Position numbers and translations under genes: made by a program. A DNA stretch of 64,000 bases from contig CM024190.1 of the NCBI GenBank assembly GCA_013433145.1, positions 6,920,120-6,984,119 of the forward strand, written 5' to 3'. Numbering within the stretch: the first letter of the stretch is position 1; each line of letters begins with the position of its first letter. The stretch comes from Ascaris suum (taxonomy: Eukaryota > Nematoda > Chromadorea > Rhabditida > Ascarididae). The notes beneath the pieces were generated by a model. The model searched no databases, had not been told where the DNA came from, and worked only from the letters and a program-made list of their open reading frames with translations. This document shows positions 21,901 to 33,600 of the stretch, piece by piece.

Positions 21901-23415
21901 CGCTATACGTAACTGTCATATGTAAAGCACTCCTAACATTTAGGCAATCAACGCTCTGGGTTCGGCCTGGTCGAGACGCCTAACGATCAGCTTTTCGGAC
22001 GTGGAATGCAACGTACTCGACCCGTTGGAAGCGTCACAATAAGCCAGAGACCTCTAACGGATGCGGACAAAACTGGTGCATATCTTAATTGAACACGAAA
22101 TTATTGTCTACACATATATTTACTGCTATTTTATTGCGGTAGTACCCATTGATATCATTAGTCCTCCTCTGCAACATCCTCCACGGTCACCTTAAAAGAT
22201 ATTCCCCAAAGGCTATCAAAATAAAATCAAAAGCAAGTGAATTTTTTGCAGGAAGAGTTATCAACAGTATGCCATGGTTTTCAGAAATGCCCAGCTTGTC
22301 CCGAATCGCATCATTCACATCAAACGCAAGGTAATTTTGTTGCATTTTTGTTCATGAACGAACCAATGAAACATCTTCATTTCAACAATAAAAAAAGCTA
22401 AATGTACATTTAATCACCTATCGGCACAAATGACACAGTGACAATAACACCGAGATGATAAAATAATAAAGTTATTAAAAGGATAAAACAAAGGAATACA
22501 ATGAACTATGTATGGGAAATAAATTAGTGATGCTTAAGAAAAAGCAGCACTCTATATTGCTAACGTTGAGGAATTATGAGAGGTCCGACACTACAGGAAA
22601 GTCAATCAAGAGTAGCCTGTGATCCAATAGGGGGAATCAATAACGTTCAACATGGTACAATACGATATGTGGAGGATTTGAGCACATGTTTCACAGTGCC
22701 ACATCTATCTCCAACTGCAAACAATGACTTCCTGAAAGTGAGGCAAAATGCATGAATGAGAACATGCTGTCAAGAAGGGATGCTTGAAAGATTGTTTGCA
22801 GTCTGTTGAAGGAAAAACTTAATCCCTCTGACGTAAAGTTTTTCCAGAGCAAAAAGTTTTGAGTGTTTGCTCATAGGCGGGACGAAACGGACCTGGGAAT
22901 GTTTTGCAGAAAGCTATCGCATGATCGCCTCAAGGCGATCAGGTAGAAGTGCAACATGCAAAGATTGGCCGGAAATATGCAACAAAAGCCTAGTTGAACT
23001 GCTCAAGGCTTTTATATTGGAGAAAACGTAAAATGCAATTCGCAAATTTTGCAACTGCCTGAACCGCTTGAATCGTCTTCTTTTCTTTTTGCAATCGTTG
23101 AACTGCTTCAACTGAATATTTGCAACGCAAAATGTAATGAAATGCAATTTGAAAAGTGTTCTTTTTGAAATCCATAGAAAATACTACAGTCAGTTTAGTT
23201 CATCTCTCACACGAACACTAGAATGATGACTGATTTTTTTCTTTTGTATCTGCCCATTTTTTTCTTCCCATTTTTTTTTCCTTATTACATAGGCATCCAT
23301 AAAAATGTTTCATTGGCCAGATTAGCAGTGAAAGGTTCGAGATAGCAAGCTAATTTTAATAGTAGTTAGTTTACAGCAAAGGTCATACAAATAAAAGGGA
23401 ATCGATACGCATAAG

Positions 23416-23511
<96 letters not shown>

Positions 23512-24721
23512 CACTATGAATTGTAAGAGTTGCTTATGCAACGAATCAGTTGCATTGCGCTGGTAAGTTTTCGCAAAGGGAAGTACGGTGCCCTTGTTTT
23601 GATCAAACGCAGCATTGTCTTTCGAAAAAGTTGAATTTGCTGTTATTCAAGGGTGCAGAAAGACGATTTATTACAAGAGAGTAATATCGACGAGGATGAC
23701 AGCGGGAACGACATGAGTACGTCAGCGTAATTTGCGAAAACTCTGAGTTTTCTCAACGCTGATCACACTAAGTGAATATCTCTGATATTCAACGTCTCGT
23801 ATGATTGGAATTTCGTTGTTTCCACCCGTTAAGTTAGGTATTGCTCATTACTTGTGATTTAAATATTTCAATATGAGCTTCGATATGTATGTCTACATAG
23901 TGGACGCAGCGCACCTTCAACGACCAATTATTATTCGTTGCGATTGGTTTCGTTGCATGCAATTGCCTGTCAAAAATTTGGAAATAAATATCATTAAAAA
24001 AAACCTCGTTCACGATGGTCATTGATAAATAAAAGTGCTAAAATGCTGTTCGATTCATATTTTTCTCATTCAATTATAGCGCAGGTTTGCTTTATATCCT
24101 CTTTTGTGCTCACAAATTAAATGCTTTTAGCGATTTAGCGGACAGCGAATGGATATTTTTAAATACACATTTCGTTAATATGTATAAACATATGTCGTTC
24201 ATACTGTGTGATGTACATTCTATATGCATGAGCAATAGCTAAATTAACGGATAAAAGTGGAATAAACTAACCCATCAGCCACATGCGTTCTTTTGAAGTT
24301 GGTAAATCAAGCTGAGAGTTGGCAAAGAGCTCGATCCTATATCATAGACTCTAGCTTCAGCGATTCCTCGGTTGAAAGTTGCGCTTAGGCAGACAGACAG
24401 GCATTTGTACGCAAATATGCCTATTTATATCCATTTGAAAACTTGCAAAAGTGAATAAAAAGGAAGCATGACATGAAAAAGTGATAGATTAAAGCGTGAG
24501 TAATACAAAAGAGTGAATTTGATGGACCACCTCTATTGCTCGGTCTCGAAATCTGAACTACGAAACAGAAAACTGAGCACTGAAACAGAAAATTGAGCAG
24601 TCGGGGACAGTCTTAACTGGGGTTGTGCAGGATTACCTCCCTGAAAGCGTTACAAAACCTCTCGTCTCCGACTTTCACTGGGACCTCGACGCCATCGGAC
24701 TCCTTTAACGGCGATAATTAA
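18945..24721 (+). CDS. 3' part of an unrecognised Ser/Pro/Asn-rich protein gene, multi-exon
   Basis: Exons, all joined in phase on the plus strand: 20127-20275, 20498-20804 (TTGCAG acceptor), 21396-21572, 21944-22075, 22252-22330 and 24631-24721. An earlier exon, 18945-19063, also fits in phase but is tentative. The six firm exons give 311 residues ending in TAA at 24719-24721. The product is low-complexity: Ser, Pro, Asn, Phe and Met rich, with a QQQ start of exon 3 and clusters such as [16 protein letters not shown], a serine-rich stretch and a C-terminus ending SDSFNGDN. I see no membrane span, coiled coil or catalytic motif, so a disordered scaffold or the tail of an RNA- or DNA-binding protein is possible. 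The true 5' end is not identified. The acceptor of the 20127 exon (CTTAAG) is weak, and the last intron (2.3 kb) could hide another exon. It runs convergently with the minus-strand candidates at 25.7-27.3 kb. Confidence 0.62.
23420..23509. repeat. (TA)n microsatellite, 90 bp
   Basis: Uninterrupted TA tract inside the last intron of the plus-strand Ser/Pro-rich gene (intron 22331-24630). The rest of that intron shows no coding sequence that fits the flanking phases. Confidence 0.97.
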
Positions 24722-24748
24722 ATGCTGATATCCGCTTCCGTCGGTGAT

Positions 24749-24754
24749 AATAAA
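24749..24754 (+). terminator. AATAAA polyadenylation signal
   Basis: Canonical AATAAA beginning 28 nt after the TAA stop of the plus-strand Ser/Pro-rich gene. Short 3' UTRs are common in nematodes, so the spacing supports the choice of final exon and frame. Confidence 0.6.
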
Positions 24755-24879
24755 TGCTGGCAAATCGCACTTCCTCGAGATCGGTGTTATTGATAAACGA
24801 ATCGCAGAATAGGCACTTTTGATGCAAATAGTATTGTAAGCACTATTACATACTATAGATGCGGCAGAAATAGTTCTGG

Positions 24880-25210
24880 CTACAGTAGCAAGTAGTAACT
24901 GTACGTGTAGTAGCCACTAGTAGTAAGTGGTGATAGTGATGGCAATTAATCCACTAGCACTGAGTGAAAAGTAGTAATAGTAGGTGAGAGTATTACTGGT
25001 CGCAGCAATGACAATTTTGAGTTCAGCGTTGCGCAATGCTTGTTGCCGTTTCATTCCTTACGGATGTATCAAAGTAACAATGGAAATGATGGTATTAAGT
25101 AATAATCTTAACAGTAGCGGCGAGCACCCCCGCTTGTAGTAAGCAGTGGTGGTGGCAGTAGTATGAAGAGTAGTGTTGTACTAGCTGCAATAGTAATCAG
25201 TAACTGCAAC
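24880..25210 (+). repeat. degenerate AGT/GTA triplet-rich tract
   Basis: About 330 bp rich in imperfect AGT, GTA and TAGTAG triplets, with patches such as TAGTAGCCACTAGTAGTAAG and GTAGTAATAGTAGGTG. It looks like an old, diverged trinucleotide microsatellite or a purine-skewed simple-sequence region. It lies just past the poly(A) signal of the plus-strand gene, and no coding frame stays open across it. Confidence 0.55.
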
Positions 25211-25323
25211 AGTGTTAAGCGGTACTGCCTGTTTGCAGGTAGAACTCTCCCTGTCCTTTCTTTTGCTGGAAATGCCAAACCAAATCACTCTCGCTCGTAA
25301 CTTTTGCGGTTGTTCGGATTACA

Positions 25324-25646
25324 GTCCGGGAATCCGTACAATGAAGGCAGAGAGGGCATTCCAAAGAGCCTCCATCTTGGCCTTTCGCGGAATTTGTATC
25401 ATCCTCGGGAGTTCTTCTCCGAACTCCCCCCTTCCCCCTCGCGTTTCTTCACCCATCCTTCGCATCTCTCTCCTAAAAATCGTTCTACATCAACCCAGTC
25501 TTTACCACCCATAACAGTTATTTCTTTCAGTACTTCCTTACGGGTAAGTCACATACCTACGAACTTAGTTTGTTTCATTGCAGCACTACCGAGCAAGAAT
25601 TTCCTCCTGTACTGATGGACGTACCAAGCCGGATCGTTTGCCTTAA
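25324..25646 (+). CDS. candidate exon pair, unrecognised and strand-ambiguous
   Basis: A GATTACAG acceptor at 25323 opens a frame of about 77 codons (SGNPYNEGREGIPKSLHLG onward, then Ser/Pro-rich) to a CGG/gtaagt donor near 25545. A TTTCATTGCAG acceptor at 25582 leads in phase to a short last exon ending at TAA near 25646. Splice signals are good, but another plus-strand frame and one minus-strand frame are open over the same GC-richer DNA. No family is recognised. Confidence 0.25.
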
Positions 25647-25740
25647 TTTTCAAGACAGGCGGGAGGACTGCAAAACAGAACGAGGAATTCGAATCTGCCA
25701 CCTACCTTAAGAAAGCATCTGTAATTTTCAAAACATAATC

Positions 25741-26070
25741 TCAGCTAAGGAATACATGAAGTTCTTCTGCTCTCTCTCTATCGTTCACATTTTCAAAGAT
25801 GGAATCATGGATCGGACTAATTCTGCAACGCTTAGATAGGCTTTGAGTTTTCTTTTTCAGCACCTCATTTTCGAATGTGACCGTTAAGTAATCAGTTCCC
25901 CCTATCCCATCGAGAAATCCTGCATACCGATCGTTCAGGTTGAGGAGTTCATCGGCAATTAACCTTTCCGTGATGCCGACGCGAAATGCCGGTGAGAGAA
26001 GTGAAGTGTGATGTATATGGGTCGATTGTTTGATATTTTGTGAAATATCCTGTGGAAATGATTTCGTCAT
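25741..26070 (-). CDS. unrecognised 109-residue ORF or terminal exon
   Basis: Minus-strand frame from ATG at 26070 to TGA at 25741. A TTTCCACAG acceptor sits inside the first codons (26042), so this may be a last exon starting DISQNIKQSTHI rather than a whole gene. Composition is protein-like: a central stretch with ITERLIADELLNLNDRYAG, a charged segment FENEVLKKK, and a Glu/Arg-rich end. No membrane segment or known motif is visible. It could be downstream of the candidate two-exon gene at 27.3-26.8 kb on the same strand, but that gene seems to end by itself. Confidence 0.42.
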   Translation of the reverse strand: MTKSFPQDISQNIKQSTHIHHTSLLSPAFRVGITERLIADELLNLNDRYAGFLDGIGGTDYLTVTFENEVLKKKTQSLSKRCRISPIHDSIFENVNDRERAEELHVFLS

Positions 26071-26835
26071 GATTACGAATGAAGAAGCCGTTCGTGACTT
26101 GCAATTTTATTCACTTCCCAAGCGTTCCTCTCCAAAACTCTTCTTTGAGATTCTTCTCCCTTCAGTTCTTCTTTTTCTGGATTCTTTTCTCTCTCATCCT
26201 CCAGCCTAAGTCTACGCCATGCGTTCTAAGTTCAAGGAGTGGAGAAAATGCGGCAGCAGCCATGCACCATAGGAAACATGGCCAGTCTTCGCTTAAAACG
26301 AAGTGCAGCATCCATCGCACATGGGTAGGCTTACATTCTCAGAGTTGGCCAATCCAGTTCCCCCAACGCAAAAGTGGATTGGTATGGCGAAAAGTACTGC
26401 TATGTGGAGATAAGGACTTGCCGTTACAAATTTTCTTCTAGGACTCTCTTTTGGAGAATGTTCGATTTACCACCCTTCTATCGTTGCTCAGCACTCACAG
26501 TGCGATAGTCTGAAAATCTGTTATGCTCCTATATCGCTCCTCCGCACAAAACATTTTTGGTGGGGAGCACGGCATATATTTGAATTCAGCTTGTTCTTCA
26601 AAAACAACAGCTCCGTTGCCTAATAGAGCGCGAGCCGAGTGAAGCTGAATCTTTTCGTTGAGGTCTTTGTTCTCATCCTTTCATGCGCTAAGTGTTCTGC
26701 GTGCGCACTTTGAAATCCGTTGCATCACATGAACAGTTTACTGTCATCTCAACTGACTGAATACCTCTCCGTGTCACCGTCGATATCTGTTGAGTCCGCT
26801 ATATTGTAATTCGGCTGCAGTTAAGACTTGAGGTT

Positions 26836-27344
26836 TTATTTTCTGTGTTGATAGATAATTTCATGACGTCCAAGTCGACGCACATTTCGAATTGCATTTA
26901 GTGAATGAGAGGAAATAGGGAACGAAAATAGTCGGGCAAACGCTATGTAAAAAAATTCCGTGGACTGGTACTTCCATATAAAATCAGAGCAAATATTCGA
27001 GCTCTCTTTATCGTTCCTGAATGTTTCATCCTTCTGTTCGCTTGCTGGACAATCTTTTAACATATTATTTTCGGAAGTTGTCTAACCCAATGAAAGTTAA
27101 AGAAATAAGCGAGCGTCGACTCTGACAGGAAATGAAATATCAACCACGGAATCTTCGACCGCAAGCAAAATGCCTGAGCCAGCTTATGGCTGAACGCCGT
27201 TTGCAACTTACCTTCGTCTCCAGCTGTTAAACTTTCATTTTCAAACAGTTTTTTCTCAGAAATTGCAGCTGGCTTTTGTGGTCTGTACGTAGTTTTCTGC
27301 CACGTTGATGTAGCGATCATTTGCCTGAGTGTATATGCTTCCAT
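26836..27344 (-). CDS. candidate two-exon gene, 116 residues, unrecognised
   Basis: Exon 1 (27344-27212) begins with ATG (MEAYTLRQMIATSTWQKTTY) and ends GACGAAG/gtaagt, a consensus donor leaving one base. Exon 2 (27053-26836) follows a GTTAAAAG acceptor, restores the frame (D-CPASEQKDETFRND) and ends in TAA. Its stop overlaps an AATAAA sequence, as in very short nematode 3' ends. A GGTAACAG acceptor lies three bases before the ATG, so exon 1 may be preceded by a spliced leader or another exon. In that case a different frame (starts YGSIYTQANDRYINVAEN) is also open for about 29 codons. The AAG acceptor is unusual. No domain is recognised. Confidence 0.36.
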
Positions 27345-27908
27345 AATCTGTTACCTCTGGAAGTTTTCAGGTTTCAGTTCATTCCCGTTCAGGTGCATCG
27401 TTTTGTCGCTCGAAGATCGTCTCTCTTGCCTCCTATATGCACAGGTTTGATATGCTTTCAATTTGTTACAATCGTAGGTTGTAAAGTTTTAATTTGCTTC
27501 TTTGGTCGGTAGGTAGCTTTTTTCCGCTTTGACGTCTCTCTCGATTTGTTGTGGTCAGTAGATCATTTTACGGCGAAAGACTCTAAGAAAGGTGCCACCA
27601 ACTTCTTTAGTGCTGCGACTAAACTGCAATGTGGCTACCTTATCGCTTCGCATCTCATTAAAATCTGAAGAGACTTAAACTGACCGCATCATCAAGTGCT
27701 TTTGCGATGTCTCTAGGTTGCTTCCATCAAAAACTCGATTTTTTTTAATTTGTGGGTACTGGGAGATTCCACCTAGTTCATTTCATCTCCAGCTCAGTAT
27801 GCCAAAAATGAAGTTTGCAGTCACTTCTGCATCGAAATGAAGTAAGCGTACCAGACCCTGTGAACGCTACTAAGACGTCGGTGAAGCACGACCGCGTCTG
27901 GAAGATGG

Positions 27909-28298
27909 GTGAAACCGCAGCTAGGCCCGGAAGCCGTCGGGACAACCACAAATGAAGACAAGGTTTTGTTCATCTCTGGGCAGTTGCCGTACTTTGCCCA
28001 TCTCCTCGCATTCGCAACAGTACATTCGCTGGAGGCTGGCCGCTATCACATCTCAGCTACCACCGTTCTTGATATCGACGTTCTGTTTACTTGTCTAGCG
28101 TACCGGATCACGTTGGACATGGCCTGCTTCTTCACTTTAGACTGCGGCGTTCCCTTTCTGTACTGTGAAGGCACTTTGCAAGATAAGTCAGAGTGGGACG
28201 CGATAGGGGACGGTTCGGCTGCCGCGCAACTTTCATTGTCGGAAGGTAAAACGCTTGGAAATCCGTTTAAGTATAGCCAAGACGCGACCGGATGGTAG
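27909..28298 (+). CDS. 129-codon open frame in GC-richer DNA, unrecognised
   Basis: The plus-strand frame opens after a GAAACCGCAG acceptor (27920) and stays open to TAG at 28296-28298. First codon positions are G-rich, as in real coding DNA. The product has Leu/Phe/Tyr-rich segments and no clear signal peptide. Against this, the minus strand is also open in two frames here, one of about 83 codons and one with a Cys-rich end (CCECEEMGKVRQLPRD). One of the strands probably codes, but I cannot say which. Confidence 0.27.
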   Translation: MKPQLGPEAVGTTTNEDKVLFISGQLPYFAHLLAFATVHSLEAGRYHISATTVLDIDVLFTCLAYRITLDMACFFTLDCGVPFLYCEGTLQDKSEWDAIGDGSAAAQLSLSEGKTLGNPFKYSQDATGW

Positions 28299-30668
28299 GA
28301 TGGGCTCGTAAAGTGGCCTTATTTTGGCTTGCCGTCAACTCACCGCAAACGTTTCAGGGAAAGCGGGCGACAAACTTCCTTTTATGAGAAAGGCTGTTTT
28401 TGGCTATTCCACCACTTCACTTGCTTAAACACAAAACTTTTTTAGCTCGATGAAAGTAAAATTCGAATAGCGCTGAGTCAAACAAAAACAGTTTAACGAA
28501 GGTAAGCACTCAGGTCGCAATTGAACGACCTACCGTCGAATGCTTCTTGAGGCAGCCATGTTCCATTCTAGTATCCAGTGACAGGAGATGGACTGGCGAA
28601 GGCGTTTGAATATTGATGGTAATGTTGTGCTCCAATGAACTGCACAGTCGCGTACGCACAAAGGCACAACAATGCCCGGAAAAATTTACACCGCGAATCC
28701 AGTTATAGCGTTATGCACAAAGATGAAAAGTGACCTAACCTCGTAAACCAGATCTGTGGTGACCAAGGATCAGCGTCGCTGCGCCATCCAACAAATCGTT
28801 CCCTAACTTTTTGTTAAGTCCTCTTTCTTTGCACTGATCTCATGAGTGCAGAAAGAGTGGAAACGTATGACGACGTTGTTGAAGTTGCACAAAAGAAGCA
28901 CTGGAGCACTTCGGGTAAGGAACGATTTACAAGTCGAAGACTGGCTCAGACGCTTTATTGACAGCTCGCTGTTTTACCCTCACGCCAAACAGTCACCGTG
29001 AAAGTATTCATAAACAGGTGCGTAAATCCCAGCACTACGCAAACAAAAGTATCGTTGATAAACAAGATGCGCATACATCACAAGTGTCCGTGTCAGCTCT
29101 TTAAGCACCTAAATTTCAAGCATTTCCCCAGCGATATGGTCAGCCAACCTAAACTGGCCACATGCATAACCTTATAAATGTACACAACGAACACTTGTAA
29201 TGCCCAGTTGCCAGTACGCGTATATTTGAAACGCTTGCCGTTGGTCGGTCGACTAGCAGTTCGAAAACAACCAGCCCAATAGCCGGGCCGCACATGATCG
29301 CACATCACATCCATAAGAACGTAACAAGCGTGTCAACTGAGATTCAAAAATTCGCACAAACAAATGCAGTTGGCGCATTGGAGAGACAGAGAGAGAGATC
29401 ACTCGTCGAACAAGTTGACTTCAATCATGTGAGTCTCCCTCTTTTATCGTAGGATGTCAATTTCATGCCCTCTTCCAAATATCTATTCATAGCACTGTCG
29501 CGCACGCGACGGGTATCATAAAAATGTTGTGCATCAAACAGATATAACTGAATAACGGTCATGAAATCTCGGAAAACAGATGTAAATTCCATTAGCGATG
29601 ATCCGCTCTACGCAAAACAATTGAGAAATGACGTCATATCGTAATGAACAATAATCTCGAGATATGGTTCTGAAAAAGGACCACTCCCCACACCCCATGC
29701 ACCATGGCCGGACATCTTAGCCATTCGGCCACGCAAACACGAAACGTTCTCGCAGCACGCTCTTACTAAGCAGGAGTAGAAGCAGCACCGCTTTATACGG
29801 ACTGCCCCCACATCATTGTGACTGAAAGCGAAAAAAAAAATTATTTGGGGACAGCGTTGCAGCCATTTCAAATAAAAAGCAGCAACACGACAAAAGTCAT
29901 TGAGAAAACAGAAATAACACTGAACCGTAAAAAGAGATCCACTGAAAAACCGATGTGCAGCAAAAAACATTCATAACAAAAACTATACAAAAGTTACATG
30001 TAGCCAATATGAAAATATGAACCTGCGAGAAGCAGACCTGAAAAGAGAAGCGGTCAACAGCATGTGGCCAGTAAACTGTTAGGAGAATGATGTACGAAAG
30101 CGAACAATGGTCGCCAATTTGATCCAGCAGGATTCTGATTCATTCAAAAACCCACCTTGTCATCAATTTCTAAAAACACTGTTAAAATCTAGACGAGCTC
30201 ACAAGCAATTCGAGAAAACCCCTCTAGGATGAAAAATGAGCTAGAGAAGAAGCCCACACACATACTTCGAAAGGATTTCTTTTTGAGAACCAGAAACACT
30301 GCCGGAAAGCGCAAAAAAAAAAACGAATTCCTGGCAGCAAAAGCGACCGACAACCTTTTCTCAACAGGTGCCGCTTGCTAAGTGCTAAAGACTCAATGAA
30401 AAAGCAAATGAACGTTTCAGGAAGATGAAGCGGCGATGCTCGGCATGACGACGACTGCGGCTAGCAAACAAAGAATGAGAGAGAAAAAAAAAGAAAGACC
30501 GAGAACAATATCATAGGACCGAAGGAACAAGCGCGACGAGTGGATAGAGCGTAAGGGTAAAAGTATGGTGCAGCTATCAGTGGTTGTGCACAGATGCGCT
30601 GTAATATAGAGCTGTGCGAATGATATCTCCAGCCAGAGGGCCTTTCCCTAGACACACTGCAGTGACCG
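28299..30668. other. intergenic DNA between candidate ORFs and the end of macoilin
   Basis: About 2.4 kb of moderate GC with no frame I can support. The 120-codon minus-strand frame at 29608-29970 is Phe/Cys-rich, crosses an A-run and has no splice context. The 73-codon minus frame at 29093-29314 is similarly unsupported. The 3' UTR of macoilin must lie at the right edge, but I see no clear AATAAA close to its stop. Confidence 0.45.
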
Positions 30669-33600
30669 CTAATTATCCTCCTCTTCGTTTCGTTGTTTGC
30701 ACAGAGGGTTATCGATGAAGAGGACGATTGGCGAGATCAGCGTGTTAGGTCGATCGCACTGAGGCAGAGTTAGGTGCTGACGGACGCAAAACTTGCTCGT
30801 GTTTGAAAAGCGCAACGAGTCGGCCGAGCCCGACGCGTTCGCTGTCACACTGATCGCAGGTGCGGGCGTGGACGAGGGCGCATTAACACCTGGTCCACCA
30901 GCGCTGACTGTCGCGTCAAAAAGCAGATGCTCGTTGCCACTGCCGTGCCCTCCAAACGAATATGGCCTGCAAATCGCGGTTCCTAAACCATTATCTTGAA
31001 CAGGACTTGTCGGACACTACTGCCACCCCATGGACTGTGCAAAGTTCTCCAGTTTACTAAACTAAAGCTTTCCTGAGGTACCGCCCGCCATGCAGATGTT
31101 ATTCATCTCCATTAACAATAAGCACTCGGTGTTTGTGTAATAAAGGGAATAGATCAAATCAATGCGACCCGTATAAAAAACTGCTCTCCCTATAGATGTG
31201 GCGAGTAAGTAGGCACTGATCATGTTTTCGGTGGAAAGCTGAATGCTGTTGTTTGATCTGTATGTGCACCCAAAAAACAGACCGATCACAACAGCATCGG
31301 CCATCGTGATAGTACGTCATGTTCTTTTCAAGGATGTGAGTGGAAGAATTTTGAAAAAAAAAGGAATAGCGGAAAACTAAACATGAGATCTGATCAAGGC
31401 AAGAAAATTGCGCGTAATCGAGAACCACGGAAACGACTTACAAATATGCACTGCTCGCTGCACTTGATAGTGCTGCTGTTAGCAGTTCCATATTCTGCTC
31501 AGTGTTAACCGAAGAAGACATCTTCAGTGCACCGCCTGCTCCATTGACCACGGGCGATAGCAAACTGCCCCCACCCGACGGGCCTCCGCATCGAACCCCG
31601 CTTGATGAATTTAGTGCCTGCACCTAAAAATTATCACCTTTGAACAGACTTTTGGCTTCACCCTTTACATAATGGTTTGGAGCAAAGACTCAGGAACACA
31701 CGAAAAAAGGATATGAAATCATATACGGTTGCGACGAAACAGCCAAGTTGACTCACAGTTAGAGAATCCTTTTAACTGCTTGAAAAATTTTTGGTCGAGA
31801 TTTTGCAGGAAGCCTTTAAAGAGTGGATTAGTTAGGAAGGCACGGTCCCTAGCTACTTCCGGTGACAGTTGTTTGTCACTGCAGTTTTAGAAAGCGTTTG
31901 TCTTCCACAGTGAAAGTGAAGTGCTCATGTTTCAATCTCCGATCAGAAAGAGGAAGGAAGCGATGGATGCAACACTCAATAAGTAGCCGAATTCCAAAAA
32001 GACCATGCATCGCATGTTACGTACTCGAAAAAATAGGCGCGTCTTCTGTGTTCCAAACGAAAACCCCTCGCTCTATTCCATATTCAGTGCATTGCAGGTA
32101 CTGCTGGAGGGCCTATGTCTATCATTAGCAGATCGTGTTTTTCCCAGCAATCGCATCAGTCTGATCGAACTGGGCTCCACATAATGTCAAGGAGGCGAAA
32201 CGAAATTTAAGCACTTTTGCTGATGAAGGCCTATTCGACTGCATCTGGTCCAGGCATTTCCACAAACAGTTTCCACAGTGAACTCTACCATCGCCATGCC
32301 GTGGAAGTACGGAATTTCGGCTTATTTCCGACCAAGAAGTGAACATCGTATACTTCAAAATAGTGGAATGTGGATATTTGCACTTACCACAGTGACATGT
32401 AAAGAAAGGTGCTGTCGCGATTAACTGTCTTTTTAGTCAGTTCATGCCTCAAACCTATCAGATTTGCGCAACTGTATCAAACACCCATCCATCACAGAGC
32501 AAGGTCGAATCCAGCAACTCGAACTGACAGTGCCGGATCAATAAAACTGAGAACCTATTGATGAAAAGCATGGTGGGAGACAAAGAATTCGGATTCAGTA
32601 CAATTCTGCTCAATCATGGGCACTTGCGCCTTACAGCAAACGTTCAAACATTTATGCCACAGATACCTGCGTCACGAGCATATATCCTGAAATGACGCAG
32701 AGCAACTCTGAGTCGATTGGGGTGCCAAACGCCCATGTCGCAAGTGCCCATGGCGAAGGCACTTTAAGGTGATTCAAATTAACCACTGTCTTTGATGACC
32801 GGCTAAAACTGTATCTGTAGAGAACAGGATACCCACAATACTTCAGTCCCCAAGCAGGGTATCGAGGATTCGGTGCCCACTGCAGATAAAGTTTTCACTC
32901 GTCATCAAAAGCAATGGTTATTACCAAGTCCGAACCAGGCTTCAACACAAAATATGTCGACCACGTATATCACATGAGCTAAACAATCCAACCACAATGT
33001 GAGCGTCTTGTGGTGGGCTCAGTCCGGGAGAAGCCCACAAACAAAGTCACTTTGTAAACGACATCGTACCAAAATGACAATGCATTTTTTACTATCCATC
33101 AGACTGCTGACAACCCAATCCCGCGCCTGCGTAAAGATACAAGTGCACCACACCTGAACAGCATGCATGAATCTCCTGTTTCTTAGTTCTCCACCAGTCT
33201 TTCAACGTGTGACCGGTTGGCCGGTTCACAGAGCTTTAGCATGGCAAAAAAACCAAACAGCCGGATGATTGCAGGAAAACGAAGCACTCTCAAATCGTGC
33301 AAGCCGTCCAACCGCTGATCCTTTACACTCGTGCAAAGCTCCATCTACCGACGAACACATTTCATTACTGTAACTGACATTACCGCGCCGCGAGAGTTGC
33401 CAGTTGGCGAAATTTTGCACGTGTCGTTAGCTTCGTTCGAAAGGCGCTGACGTAACTCCATCAATTCGAGGTCTTTCGCCCTTAACTGCTCTGAAAAATT
33501 CAACAGTCAAATGCTTTAAAATAACAAAGCCTTCGGGTGTCGAAGCCAACTCCTCTTCCCTCACTTCCCCTTACTCTTTGCTCGTCGCGCATTCTGCACT

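Noticed and set aside
26079..26441. 120-codon plus-strand frame with a hydrophobic N-terminal segment
   Set aside because: The hydrophobic part comes from a T-rich low-complexity tract, and other frames in the same DNA are equally plausible.
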